Below, in pieces: positions 47,722 to 60,309 of a stretch of 64,000 nucleotides of DNA. The first letter of the stretch is position 1. Each line of letters begins with the position of its first letter. The translations under genes and the position numbers were made by a program. The stretch spans positions 11,883,001 through 11,947,000 of the forward strand of contig CM073325.1 of NCBI GenBank assembly GCA_037043015.1, read 5' to 3'. Source of the DNA: Bryum argenteum (taxonomy: Eukaryota > Streptophyta > Bryopsida > Bryales > Bryaceae). Below the pieces are notes generated by a model. That model saw only the letters and a list, made by a program, of their open reading frames with translations. It ran no database searches and was not told the origin of the DNA.

Positions 47722-48734
47722 CTTGCTTGCTTGCTCAAATCGAATGCTGGCTTCGATTTGGGTGCAGAACAGACAGCAATTGGTGGTCGAAACTGGGAGT
47801 CCTTTGGCGGGGGCTCTACGGGGAATTGAGGAGGACAGGATTGTTCGTGACAGGAAGTGGAGTTAGTCAGTGGTGAACACGTGTCAGATGACGTGGAAGG
47901 CCAGCTGGATACTGGCTCTGAGTCCGCCACGTTGGTCCTCTCACCGGATCCCATGCTTTTTTCTCTTTAGTTAAAACTACAACCCAATTATGGGTTTTTT
48001 GAACAAGTTGACGTAACATGCTGAATTACCACTCATGTTTTGTTAGAGCAGGCTTTTTGGGAGAGCAAGGAAAACATGTTTGGACTTATTTTGAACTGGT
48101 TATGAAATCTAAAAGAAAGTCAAAATTAACTTCTAGGTACATCATAGCTCCAAAATCTTTTTCTTTGTTAATTACATAGATTGTATGATTTCTGAATCTA
48201 TAAAATTCTTGACACAGCTAGCTTAAGTAAGCAAATAACATGACATTCACCATCAATGTTTTTAAGAACAACGTCCATCCATGTTTGTAGGAACAACGTC
48301 GACTACTTAACAATATTTTACATTTGCCAATTGGACAAGACTACTCAACAATGTTATACATTTGCCAATTGGTAAAGGAGTGCAACGAACTTTCAGAGGT
48401 TTAATAAGGAAGAGATCAAGAGGAAGGTTTCTTTACGAAAAACTTGCCATGCTTGTGAATGTACATGGTTCCATAGTGAAAATTGAGGCAGGAGTTTGGA
48501 CATCCTGCCATTAAAACTTCATTCTCTCCTTCCTTCTCCCTTACACTAACATATACTACATATTAGTAAAAGGCCTGCTCCCTATCAACGTAGAAACAAC
48601 CCTTGCTCTCTTGCTTTTACTCCAGTGCACTCATTTGGCAATCCACATTCAACCTTCCTTTTCTCTCCCTCGCTCCTACAAAAATCCCAACCCCGCTATG
48701 TACATGCGATGACATTTCACCAGTCAAACTCGAG
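47722..48734. other. Intergenic region
   Basis: 5' flank of the COPI-associated gene and 3' flank of the coiled-coil gene. No gene recognised. Confidence 0.5.
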
Positions 48735-51700
48735 TCATTTCTTCTGTTCAATACATCCTGAAGACAGTAGGAACGTCCCACTGCTTTTTATGACGTAGTT
48801 TCCACCTGATGGAGCACTGCGTAGCACCACATTTAAACGCAAAAATCAGAACATTTATCGATTAAAATGCCAATTGAGATTTGAAGAGGTCCCAGTTTAT
48901 CTAAATGAGTAAGAATCTCAACTTACCAATCCCAAGAGCCTTTTCCATCCGTCAAAACGAACTCAATCGAACTTCCCTCGACGGCAATCACCTGCACGTT
49001 CGTCAGGCCAATGTCCACATTCGATCAAAAAGGCAGTGAAACCGTAAATGATTTCGGACAAGATGAGTGAGGAATCTGGTGCTCACCTTCAGTGGTACAT
49101 TATCCACAACAACGTCGTTGCGCATACAAACACCAGGCAATTCAGACCACCTGCATTCCAGAAAACAAAGGGTTTAAGAAACCTACTAATTTAACCAACA
49201 TTTCGTTGTTCTCATGCAACAAACCGAACCTTACCCCGAATTATCAGCTGAATAATGAAGATACGCAAACTCCCAACTGCTCTCGTAATATAAAGTAATG
49301 ACAGGTTTAGTCACCGTTTCCATATCAACTGCAAGCCAAAGTAACACAACATAAATCACATTGCTGCAACCGATCATAGTAGTTCATTACCGTAACATGA
49401 ATGATCTTAGCATGACAGTGCAACTATTGATTTTCATCAAAAACCCCGAAAGAGAATGGTTCCCAATTTGCTGAAAGATGAATTGTGAGTGACAAGACAT
49501 ACTTTTGATGCTTCCAGTGCTTTCCAGATCGTGGAATGAGGGGTCAGTGTCAGATTCTATTGTTCGACTTGTTTGTTGACTTAGAACTTTCATCATGGAA
49601 ATGAAAGTCTCCAGGGCCGAGGCATTCTTCTCAGAATCGATCGATTCTAATAACACATTTTCTGATGATCTCTGCACCATTTCTGTAACAAGTAACCTCA
49701 CATTCTTCTCATTGTTGAACCTTTCTTCATCTGCTTCCGCCATTGACTGTTCCATTCTGCTCACTGAGTCCTCCAATTCGATCACCTGCACACTCTCGAT
49801 AGTATATTAGTAGTGTGACATCTTCCTTTTTGATTATTTTGAAAAGAGCGTCTGATAAATTACCTTCTCCACTGCTTTGATGAATCTGGTTCTATCGCCA
49901 GCAAGCTCCTGTTGAAGCTCAGCCAACTGGGCCTTCACATAAGCGAGCTCTCTACACAAAGAATCTCGTTCTGCATCCCACTCTTGCTGCAGCTTCTTGA
50001 GAAGACTTTCATTCGTTTCCAATTCTTGTCTCATGGATTCAGCTCTTGATAGGGCCTTCTCGAATTCCATCTCCATCTCGTGGACCGCGATTCTCACCGC
50101 AGCCTCTACATCCTCTGCACTTATTCGCTTCGAAAGCTCACTGGATAGTTCCCTCACCTACAACACGAGCACATTATAAACACACTGCCTCCTATTTGAT
50201 AGGAAGGTCTAATATGCAGGATCTACACTCGAACTTTCATAAAAAGATGGCGATTCCTTGACTGACCAGGTAGAAATCTAGAGTTGCAACATACTTGCAC
50301 TTATAAGAGTATAGGGTTTAAGGTAAGGGTTCAAGGTTTTATTAGTGCGAGTATGCTGTAACTCTTAATTGCTACCTGTGTCGGTCAAGGAAGACAACAC
50401 GAGCAAGTTACTAGCAGACTGCCTTCTCTCAAGTGAGAAATACACACATACAAATCCAAATAGAAATGTCTACTATGCAGCTCATTGCCAAGAAATAGCT
50501 ACTTTCAAACATGCAAGGAAATAGATTCCTTGACCAACCAAGTAGCAATGAAGAGTTAGAATAAGCCTGCAGTTAGAATAAGCCTTCTAGAAAATTAGAG
50601 TCATAGGGTTTAGGGTTTTATGGTTTTAAGAGTGCAAGTATGCTACAAGTCTATATTGCTACTTGTGTCTGTCAAGGAATACAACACAAGCAAGTTATAA
50701 GCAGACTGCCTTCTATTAAGCATCCAACTGAAAGATCCACACACACAAATCCAGATAGAAAGGTCCACTATCCGGAAAAATGACAAGAAACAATTATGTT
50801 CTAGCATGTAACCTTCACATAAGGAGATCGATTATCAGCGACTAAGTAGCTATCTGGAGTTACAACATAATTGCAGCTCGGTGTGGGACTTTGGACATAG
50901 AGAGCCTTACTTTTTCTAGGAGGCATTCGCGTTCAATTGTTGTTTCTTGCTTGATTGCAGTCAGCATGACTTCCTTGTCTTTCAACTCGGCAGTAATCTG
51001 TATAATCTTGGATCGAGCCCTCACCAACGACTCTCTTTGCATTGCCACCTGCTCAACATGGTACATGAATTTTGAGGCCTGTAGATTGTTGCAACTACTG
51101 CACTAGCTTCCTTCAGCACACTCTGGATGTAAACAACACAAAATGTTCCTCTTAAAGAGAGAGTGTTAGAGAGGGCAATCTTACCACTCGATTATGAATA
51201 TCTAACGGCACTGTAGCGGCCATCTCTTCAGTCAATTGCTTCAATCTGGACTCTGCTCTCTCCGCCCTCGCCGAGTACTCTTTTGTCACCGACAACTGCG
51301 GCTCCAGCAGAGCGAGGGCGGCGCGGAGCTCTTCAAGCTCTTGCGCTATGGCATCTGTTTCCACTTTGCTTGTTTCCTCCTGTGTATCTGTCAACCTTTC
51401 ATCACTTCGCAACCACAAGTACCCTTCAGTATTATGCAGCAGTTACCATTCATTACAATTTCCTGCATATGTAGATTGCGTTCAGTTTCTAATCAAACCT
51501 TTTCAATGTGATGTTAAAAGTTCCCTCGAATAGATTATTATTAAACATGTATGGAAAATAAACATTGCAGATGAGTCTTGTAGAGCATAGGATTGATACC
51601 TGCTTTGATGCAGCAATATGTGAGGGTGGGCCTCAAGCTCATTCGAAGCTCCAGAGTCAGGTTTCCTCGGTAAGGGGAGGTTCTACAGAAGGAAAGATGG

Positions 51701-52837
51701 GCCAGTTCAGTGATAGACTTGGCTGTCTGTGATGAACACTCCAGCCTGCATTTGAGATTGGGAAACCAATCAGGCTACTAACTTATGCGAACAATTTTCA
51801 TCTCTTAAGGAGGGAAACCCATGTCCCTTTTCGAAACACACGTTTGATGAAATTAGGCAGATTTTTACACTTACTCGACCATGATGTAAAATATAGTTTC
51901 AAAAGCATGTACTTGAGAACTTGATGTTTCCACTTAGCTACAACACTCACACCACGATGTTCTTGTGGATTTTTCTTTCATATTACACACCAAGGTTCGC
52001 ACAAAGATTATGAGAAGAAGCAACCTTAAAATACTAGTTGATTGCGTGGCCGTATAAGAATGAGCTTACTTGAATTTGTCCGATGCTGTCAAGGCCTTCA
52101 AACGTGACTGCATCCTCCGATCCTACGCCAGAGTCCATCGTCGAACTCACGCTCTCACCAAGCTGCATCTCATAGTCGGTAACTTCACTTTTATCAATAA
52201 CCACCTTTGGCTGAAAGAATGGAAACATTCTTGTTGATCAAATCAATGAACGCCGCTACATGAATTTACACATGACAAAACCTTTAGGGTTTAAGGGCAA
52301 CAGATGTTTGCACCTGTTCCATGACGCGCCGCTCGACCTCTCTACGGAACGCCGAGAGAGATGGCGCATCCTGCGTGCTTTCTCTGGTGAGTGAATCGAA
52401 AACAGATCCCTCCACATGCTCCTTTTCTTTGAAATCTCTACTCCATAATACTTCGTCGTCACCTTGTGCAGGAAGGCTCCCTGGCGAATCAATTCTTACT
52501 GGTCCTGCCTCCATCGCTAGGCGTACAATATTCTCCACCGAGGCGTGCTCTCTTTGCAATGCCTGCCCACAACCAAGCGCTCCGGAATGAGCGTATGACC
52601 GAACTGTATCTACATTCACAGCTAATGCAGAGATGGGGGCTGTGGGAGTGAGAGTACCTTGAGCGTAGCAGAGAGGTGCGCAGGAACGCGGCCGCCAGAA
52701 ACAACCATGGTGGATTTGAGCGCAGTAGCGCGGTTGTACAGGAAGTCCACTCGGTTTCGAACATCAGGACCGACTCCTTTGTTGGCTTCGCTCATTGCTT
52801 CCTTCAGGATGAAGAGATCTTGAACCAAAGTACCCAT
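48735..52837 (-). CDS. Coiled-coil protein with C-terminal starch-binding (CBM25/53-type) module, ~649 aa
   Basis: Twelve exons join in phase: 52658-52837, 52314-52562, 52070-52210, 51600-51726, 51185-51387, 50911-51078, 49864-50157, 49503-49785, 49235-49328, 49087-49150, 48927-48991, 48735-48816. Residues 1-230 are mostly polar; about 235-545 is a long heptad-rich coiled coil (e.g. AIAQELEELRAALALLEPQL; ELAYVKAQLAELQQEL). Residues about 550-640 read ITLYYESSWEFAYLHYSA, then GWSELPGVCM, IEFVLTDGKGSWD and GGNYVI, in the order of CBM25/53 starch-binding modules found in starch synthase III. A role on starch granules or at granule initiation in plastids is inferred, not shown. The ATG at 52837 gives no transit peptide. 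The frame stays open upstream (EAKEEEDTLSEM) without an ATG, so the true N-terminus may be a missed exon. The acceptor of exon 4 (51726) is weak and exon 5 could begin 36 bases earlier. Confidence 0.7.
50158..50780. repeat. Three-copy tandem repeat in an intron of the coiled-coil gene
   Basis: The phrase 'caacac.agca..tta....cagactgcct' recurs at about 50160, 50395 and 50690. Each copy is followed by the 'atagaaa.gt..actat.c' and 'gattccttgac' phrases, giving unit lengths of roughly 235-295 bp. The array fills most of the 753-bp intron between 50158 and 50910. It has no coding frame. Confidence 0.65.
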
Positions 52838-54118
52838 CTCGCTCAGAGTGTCTTCCTCTTCCTTCGCCTCGTCACGATACGCGAATCGCGCGCAACATAC
52901 CCCGGGGGTTGTCCATTTCCTCCTCGCTCTCGGAACTCGGAGCCTGAATGCGGCATCATCCCATCGAACTTCACGCCCTGCTCACATCCAACAGCAATGA
53001 GCCACTGATCACCTTCAGAATCGAACGAAACAAAACGGAGAATGCCTGCACCTCGTAGAAAAACTGTACTACACGTATCGCCGAAGCTCCTGTGCATGCT
53101 CGAGCGCATCGTTGCCATCGCTGAGCTCCGACGAGCTCCGAGGCATGTATCAATAAGCTGCTGTTTACGAGAAGGGGCTCTACAACTTCCTCTGTCTCTC
53201 AAAGTGGGTCCCTTGATCGACAAATAAGTTATGCAAGAATATGTCGGAGGCTTGGAACAACATCAGAGTCCACGCCGAAAAGCTGGCCTCTCAAGTTTGC
53301 TTGGAGTGGGTCTCCCCGAAAATCCAGCGCGTGCAAGCATTCATGGTCCAGCAGATCTCGATTACGGCGTCCCTCACCTGAGATCCACTACAGAAAATAT
53401 GGGTGCCTACAAAGACTTCAACTATGGTTGAGCAGCCCAAAATGGCGCAGTGCCGAAAATGGAGCCCTAGTAATCTTCACTGCCACGTACATAATAGCTT
53501 CTCCATACAACAGTACCATGTACACACTGCAAAGATTATAGGGCGTCACTTTAGGGCACCATTTTAGGAACACCTATATTTCCATCTTTAGAAATTCATT
53601 ACTTACTGTAGAAGAGTCGAAAAATGATGATTCCACTTGCTCTAGTTTTCTACTAATTTTCCACATGCACAAAAATTGCTTGCACTGGCAACATTCCTCT
53701 AGATTTTCTGTGCTGAAAATTGCGCCATTATAGGACACCTTACCATACAGTTCCCTCCATGTGTCGTTATCGGTGTTGTGCCTGTAGAAAAGTAAAATCT
53801 TGTCAAAATTGGAAGAGCAACAAAAATCTCGTGACCATGGTTACGAGAATATTCTCCCACGTTCAAATTTTGAACACGTGACTATCGCCTGGATCATATG
53901 TCCATGAAAATTATGTTTTGTACTAACATATAATTTCAATCTAAATATTCTAAACATGTCAGGAGTACAGAAAAAGTCATACTGTATTATGTGAAAGGTT
54001 CCTGACACGAATAAGGAATATTATATGTATTCCGGTAACCTTGCTTGTAACATCATTCGGTCACTCACTTTTCATGGACTGGAACTTACATATGAAATCA
54101 TAGCTTACAGCAATCCCT
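52838..54118. other. 5' flank of the coiled-coil gene and intergenic DNA
   Basis: 52838-53225 has coding-like frames on the minus strand (SFDSEGDQWLIAVGCEQG; APSSESEEEMDNP) that I could not connect to the gene by plausible introns. They may be 5' exons or a decayed leader. From about 53480 the sequence belongs to a local duplication shared with 58.1 kb. Confidence 0.4.
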
Positions 54119-55150
54119 ATGCTCTTTTTCACACTACTCCCTCCATACGACAAATGCTTGAATAGACACAATAGCGTCCATTTCCTTCCATCAGACAATA
54201 CTACAACAACCGATCAGATGCATGGAAAGAAACAACATTCTTTGCGCAAAAGTGAGACACAAATTTCGCGGAAGGCATCACGCAGACATGCCATATACAT
54301 ATTGGCTCCTATAAAGATGAATCAACACAACAGCAAACTTTCCTCCCATCAGACGATACTGCAAGACAAGATAGAAGGATGCAAAAATCAGCATATACTT
54401 GCACAAAGTGAGTCAAAAAGCTAACGAAAGATATTATGCAAACACATCGACTACTCATGAATGGCAAAGCTCTCAAAATCCGAGCAGAAAATAGGCAAGC
54501 TTACTTCCTACCATACTCAAGCACTAGCCTGATCTTCTGACTACATCCTAATTACACTCATTGCGAGCGATGCATATCCTGCAAATGACAATATAGATAG
54601 ACACAATAACATTTCGTTCGATCCATCAGTCAATACAACAACAGATGCAACACTGCATCACTCATGCAACAGATGCATGTAAAAAATCAACCTTCATTTG
54701 CACAAAAGAGAGTCAAAAAGCTCTCAAGGAATTATGCAAAGGCGTCGGCTGTTCTCGAATGACAAGTTTCAATCTCCATCATACTGCTTCCTTGGTGAGC
54801 CACTAGCTACCTTATCCTACAATGCTAAAAACCCTACAGGAGTTTCAGGGTTCACCGTCCGGAGGGAGCTTTGGCAGTGGCAGGGTGGTCAGACGTCAAG
54901 GCCTGGTTGCTCTTGCCAGGGATGTCTTGCGCACGCAGAGACTTGTAGCAGGAGAAAGTAGCCATTCCAACGATGGCTGCCACTCCCCACAATGCGAAGG
55001 GGTAGCGGTGCGCCTTGTCCAAGCCTTGTGCAACGTGGAGCCTGGACTTCAGCTGGAGCCGGGCGCCTTCCCTCTAACCCCAGCCTCTTGAGCTCCTCGC
55101 CTGACATCTTCGTCGTGGACTTCTTCGTCTGCCATAGCTCCCGATCGACT
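53490..55150. repeat. Segmental duplication, copy 1
   Basis: Blocks of this segment recur in order at 58080-58190, 59640-60280 and 60280-60640. Shared landmarks include 'ataatagcttct', 'ggcaccattttaggaacacc', 'cgatcagatgcatg' and 'atgctaaaaaccctacag'. It ends with the broken copy of the small membrane-protein gene. Copy 2 is longer because it carries an extra stretch (58200-59640). Confidence 0.6.
54852..55135 (-). pseudogene. Broken duplicate of the small membrane-protein gene
   Basis: Aligns throughout to 60310-60627 at high identity. An ATG is present at 55135, but a 14- to 16-base loss near the start shifts the frame. The original frame then meets a TGA (in 'agctgaag'), and a length change in the middle shifts again. 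The membrane segment (HRYPFALWGVAAIVGMATF) and tail (AQDIPGKSNQALTSD) are still readable in their own frame. It is best read as a pseudogene, though a downstream start giving a short membrane peptide cannot be excluded. Confidence 0.75.
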
Positions 55151-55518
55151 CACAAGAGAGGAGTCGTGAGCTTCTGGTGAGACGATAACCCTATCAAATG
55201 TGTAGCAAGCCCTACTTTGCACACAGTAGGGGTCTTGAATTCAAATCTTGTCTATAATTAATGAGAAAAGTGTACACATACAATATCGACGCAAAAAAGA
55301 TGAGGTCCAAAAATTGGCGTATCAGAGAAGTAATCTGCCAGCATCCTCTAATGCAGCTCTACCCATTGGCACTTTGATACCACGGAACCTCATTACCTCA
55401 GCTTTACCGTTGCATGATGGTAAAGATGGGAAACTCAAGACCATCTTGAAAGCAGTCAACCACGAAAACTGCAACTTTGAAAAACTAGGAAATTCTGCGT
55501 CAGCGTCTGGAAACCTGA

Positions 55519-57302
55519 TCACCTATGAAGAGACCTTGACCTGAACTTGGACCTGGAGAAATGCTTTTTCTTGTTGATTAGCAGTTTCACTGTGGGTATT
55601 CTCCGAGCAATGGCTCTCCAGATCATATTCACAGCATCATAAGGTTTCGTAGGATGCTGGTACTCAAAATGAGGAGCAATCCGTTTCACTCCCTTCCACA
55701 GAACCATCCATTCATCTTCTTTTATGCTTCTCAGGAAGTTGATCAGAAACTTCTCTCGAAGGGCATCTGTGGACTTGATGAAGACGCAGAATTCAGAATA
55801 GTCCAATTCATCTTCAAACGGGAGCTCGATGTCGTCGCTAATGATGACAGGAACACAGTGGCTTGCAATAGCATCAAATAGGCGGTTTGAGGAAGGTGTA
55901 TCGCCAGCAATGTTGAGACAAAATTTGGACCTCCGCATGCCTGTAGTTGCGCTGTGGATTCCGGCACTACCGCTTGCACCTTCCTCAAAATGTACCCCTT
56001 CTTCAACTTTCAGCATCTCGTAGAGCGGCTGCCTGATAGCGCCGCCCTAAAGAAAAGCATACAAGAGGATCAGCAAACGAGAATCCTGGATAAATCGACA
56101 TTACAGCAGGAACTACCCTCTTTGGTTCTTATGGCAGAATTTTTCCATTCGATCTCTGATTATGCTAGCTATATTAACGCTGATAAGTTCGATTAAAAGA
56201 AATGTGGACGACTAACCTGCTTCCTGTGGATTGTACCCTGGAAAAACAGCAGGGTATCGCGGTCTTTGAAAGAGGTTGTATCGTTAATGAGTGAAGGAAT
56301 GACATGCTTGTATGGAGCCACGATATCCTTCTCAATGTTAGCTACCTCAGGGGCAAGGCGGCCGAAATCGGCCACCACATACATGACATTTCTGAAGAAA
56401 TCTCTCATTGCATGCAGGCTGTTCGGATGATGAATGACAAGAATATGATCTCTGCCACCAGAAGCTTGCCAGGCAGGTTGCTTCCTCAAATACGTTAACA
56501 GATTCTCTTGCAGTTTCTGATTCTTATCACCGACTAAATCCAGCTCCGCAACGCCTGCTTTCCGTTCAGACTTGGTGTATTTGTTGTAAGCTAGCGAGGC
56601 AAAAAATGGGATAAACATGAGGTCTGCTTCTTTCCAATCACTCACTCGGAATGCTGTGCAAGGAGATTGCCGATCTGCCATACTCGAAGTAAGTAGGTCA
56701 TTCGTAAGCCAATACTCGGGACTGTGCTGCTGGTAAAGACCCCCAAGGTAGGCTGGAATATCCGTCACATTTTTGGGCCATATCTGTCCCCCTGTGTAAG
56801 TCTGCTCCACAAGCATACCATAGTGAAACTTGGGAGGCAGATCGTACATGAAGAGTTTTAGTTTCGCAGTTTTAGCATCGCAACCGGGAGCTCTCTTTCC
56901 ATCATTCACGTCCTCATCCTCGCTGCCCAGAACATTTCTAGAGGTGGATCTGTCATCTAATGCTGTAAGGCCACTTCCAGATGCCCACAAATTCTGCTCG
57001 GAGAGACCTAGGTGTATATCAGGTTCTCTGTACGAGCTTCTTAATGAATACGCGAACATGAAGAAGCCTGAGAGAACGAATATACAGAGCAAAGAGAGAA
57101 GAGAGATCATATAACTTCTTGACGTCCAATCTTCAGATGCGCGCCACGATCGCAAACGAGTTGGCCAACTTGATTTCAACGCATTGGAAATCGTCGGTAA
57201 GAAGACAGAAACAGAAACATCACTCTGTTGCTCTCCTTCAGCAGAAAAAGAGTCCTTAACCCGCTTCATGACTTTGTACGGTTGCTCCTCGGCTGGACTC
57301 AT
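55519..57302 (-). CDS. ARAD1: ARAD1-like GT47 (exostosin family) glycosyltransferase, 537 aa
   Basis: Probable Golgi arabinosyltransferase of pectic arabinan synthesis, by resemblance to Arabidopsis ARAD1. Two exons join in phase: 56217-57302 and 55519-56046. The start is the ATG at 57302 (the upstream in-frame codons lack ATG). Type II anchor at about residues 64-86 (MISLLSLLCIFVLSGFFMF). The exostosin domain (about 148-500) shows KLFMYDLPPKFHYGML, YTGGQIWPKN, LYQQHSPEYWLTNDLL, DLMFIPFFASLAYN, GGRDHILVIHHPNS, FFQGTIHRK at the exon junction, SKFCLNIAGDTPSSNRLFDA, HCVPVIISDDIELPFED (nucleotide-sugar-binding region) and DAVNMIWRAI. The basic end (NKKKHFSRSKFRSRS) is typical of this branch. Intact. 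Confidence 0.92.
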
Positions 57303-59023
57303 TGTAATAAAGTCCGTCTGCACTCAACCCTGGACCATCCACCACAGCAATCGCAAACAATTATGACCTATTCTTGCCTCTCCTCCTGCAATTTGCACAG
57401 GACATATAAATCTACCAGGAGTTGCAGACACTGCTCGGACGAAAACTTCGGGCAGGGAAATTACTACACAGCCTCAAATCAGCAGGCTTCAGCCATTAAA
57501 TAACCGCTGATCACTCTTTTAGTTTCTCATCTTCACTATCCCATGAGCAACTCCTAAACAGTCAAGATCAGTGTGTCATATACTGAGCAAGATCCCAGCT
57601 GCCTGACATCACAATGTCAACAACCTGCCCTAAATTTGCTTCGCAAACTGTAAATTCGAGTCAAGAATTCCACATGGACCGCCATTGTGAGCCCCGTAGC
57701 TGCACAAAAGCCAACAGAACGTAGCAACTAACTTCTAAAGAGTGCGAGATCTTGTAAGCCTGCGAGTAATGATCAACGCTACGTTCCTGAAGAAGAGAAC
57801 ATAAAACCCTAAAATCAACTCAACAAGTAATGTATTGCTAGATCGCTACGGATCGACATTCAGACTACGAAATGTGTTCTACCGCTTAACTGCAATGCGC
57901 AAAATCGAGAAACCGAATCGATTCAAATAAGCCCGAATCCGGGAGGCGACAAATCCGACCTAAGTAAACAACGTACACACCTAGTCACGATGAATTGAAT
58001 TTGGGAGGAGGCAATGCGAATGCGAAGGTGGAGTGCTCTAAATCGACTCATCACCAATAACGCTTCGATACCCTTTTTCACTCCGAGCTATACAATAGCT
58101 TCTGAGGTTGGAATATCCATGTACGGCACAGAATGTGAAGGTTTTAGGGTGTCATTATAGCACACTGTTTTAGAAACACCTGTAACTCTACTTTAAAATT
58201 TTAACTCGATCTAGTCTTTCACTTAGGGACACTTTACATGTGGAGTCAAAGTCAACAAATCTCCAAGCCAATTTACTCACATTTTCAGCCCAAGTGGCTC
58301 CATGGTCCACTTAGAAAACACATTAAACAATCAATAAAGTGAGGGCCAATTCCCCCATGTGTAAAGCCCTTGTGGCCGATTTCTAAAAAGAAAAACAATG
58401 CCATGGGGCCAATTCGTATTAATAGCTACATTCCATGCTTTTGATTTGTTCACATTAGAGTATTTTAGTGAAATAATCATTTTAAATTGAAATCAAGAAA
58501 TTGCCTCTAGGTCATGAATTGGCCTTCCATTCTTGTATCTCCCAACTTTTGGAGCGCGGGCCGTGTCATAACTTGTCCCCACCCATTATAATATAAGTTT
58601 AGAAAATTGGCCTTGACTCCCCATGTAAAGCCCTCCGGGCCAATTATAAGAATTCAACCAATCACAAGAGAGGATTTGGCCATGAATTGGCCTCATCAAT
58701 GACTTGGCCCCTCGCATAAAGCGGCCTTTACTTTCCAAATACACAAAAAGACTCACCATGTTAGTTCCATTACAAAACTTTTTTGAACCAAATGTGCACA
58801 CCATTGTAAGGCCATTATTTGCACAAAGAGATTTCTCTCATGGTTTTATTTTGTTCAACACTCCTATGGAGACAAAGGTCAACATTTTCTAAGGTTGTTC
58901 TTTCCATCGCAACAAGTCTATTGGTAGCATTTTCACTAAAAAGTGAAAATATTGGACTCCGTGATGTATTTTGAGTACTAATATGTTATAATCTCGCAAT
59001 TTATAAGGCCTCATGACTCCAAA

Positions 59024-59163
59024 TTTCAATACACTTTACTGTTCACAATGTGATTTCAATATACTCTACTGTTCACAATGTGATTTCAATACATTCTACC
59101 GTTCACATTGTGATTTCAATACACTTTACTGTTCACAATGTGATTTCAATACACTTTACTGTT
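59024..59163. repeat. 30-bp tandem repeat, 4.7 copies
   Basis: Unit 'ttcaatacactttactgttc' plus 'acaatgtgat' repeated almost perfectly. Because 30 is divisible by three, two frames stay open and mimic a Cys-rich peptide repeat (FNTLYCSQCD); this is a by-product of the repeat, not evidence of a gene. Confidence 0.9.
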
Positions 59164-59639
59164 TCAGATTCAATCATTTTTGGGTTCCCTGTGTATTTAC
59201 GAACTTATAAGAAAACTTCTATTGATAGAAATCAATAGAAATCAAGTAGCAGCTATACATAGCGAGGAAATGATATTTGTTAGTGGAGCCCATTGAATTG
59301 CATGCATTGGGTTACACTCTCGATTCGTGAAGTTTAATATGGTTAGCACAGATCATGCATGAATTGAAAGGGAAATTAGAAGGTGGTTGAGTGCGCGCCA
59401 GGCGTGAATTATAAGGGAGATCAAAGGAGGTTGAGTGCATATTGAAGTTTGATTTACGCAAGAGAATTTTAGAGCGCATCAACTAAATCTTCTTTTCCTC
59501 TGTAACAGTGCTCTCACTACGTCCTTGTTGACGATGACTGGTCCGTAATCAACACACCTCATCGACATGAGAACAAGCCATTATTTCATAAGTGGGCCAC
59601 AGTACCTGCCACTCTGCATAATACGTTTATCCTACTTTC

Positions 59640-60280
59640 ATACATAAACCACTGCCTGCATACGTCAATATGCTCGAATAGACACAATACCATCCAGTCA
59701 GACGATACTGCAACAATCGATCAGATGCACAAACCAAAATGAGGGTGAATTCTCAAGGAAGGTGTCACGCAAACATGCCATAAATGCATTTGGCCAACAC
59801 ATGATAAAACGCTTGAATCGACACAACGGCACACTTCTCCTCCCATCAAACAACATTCGATCAGAAACATGCAGAAATGAACACTAATTCATACAGGTGA
59901 GTCAGAAAGCTCACGGAAGACATCATGCAAACACATCGACGATTCACAAATGGCGAAGCTCTGTCTCCACCATACTCTCTCAATGGCATTTCTAACTACA
60001 TCCTTTCCCCTCCGTCAAACAATACTGCAACATTCGATCAGATGCATGTAAAAAAGCACAAGCTTCCACTATTGACTGCCTCTTATCCTTCCATCCAACA
60101 TTACTGCAACACTCGATCAGATGCATGCAAAAAATCATCATTTATTTGCACAAAAGTGAATCAAAAAGCTCAAGGAAGGTAACATGCAAACTATTCACAA
60201 ATGGCACAGCTCAGTCTCCACCATACTCTTTCCTTGGTGAGTCAGAAAGCTTCGCTATAATCCTACTTACACTCAATGCT
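59640..60280. repeat. Segmental duplication copy 2, with recurrent CGATCAGATGCATG motif
   Basis: The phrase 'atactgcaacaatcgatcag' continuing 'atgcatg.aaaaa' occurs near 59713, 59845, 60022 and 60100. Related copies lie near 54190, 54355 and 54640 in duplication copy 1. Spacing is 80-180 bp. Together these are the downstream flank of the small membrane-protein gene (minus strand) and its pseudogene. Confidence 0.6.
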
Positions 60281-60309
60281 AAAAACCCTACAGAAAGGGG
60301 TTTTAGGGT

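Larger units (their letters stand above)
57303..60309. other. Intergenic region with duplicated and tandem repeats
   Basis: GT47 5' flank to about 58050. From 58080 the second copy of the local duplication begins, interrupted by 58200-59640, which holds the 58.8-kb dispersed repeat and the 30-bp tandem array at 59024. No gene is supported. Confidence 0.5.

Noticed and set aside
55198..55250. tRNA-like stretch ending in a GAATTCAAATC-type T-arm
   Set aside because: The arms do not pair and no acceptor stem forms.
59013..59210. ORF with repeated Cys-Xaa-Xaa-Cys-like decapeptides
   Set aside because: It is the translation of a 30-bp non-coding tandem repeat; the unit length keeps two frames open and the flanks are not coding.
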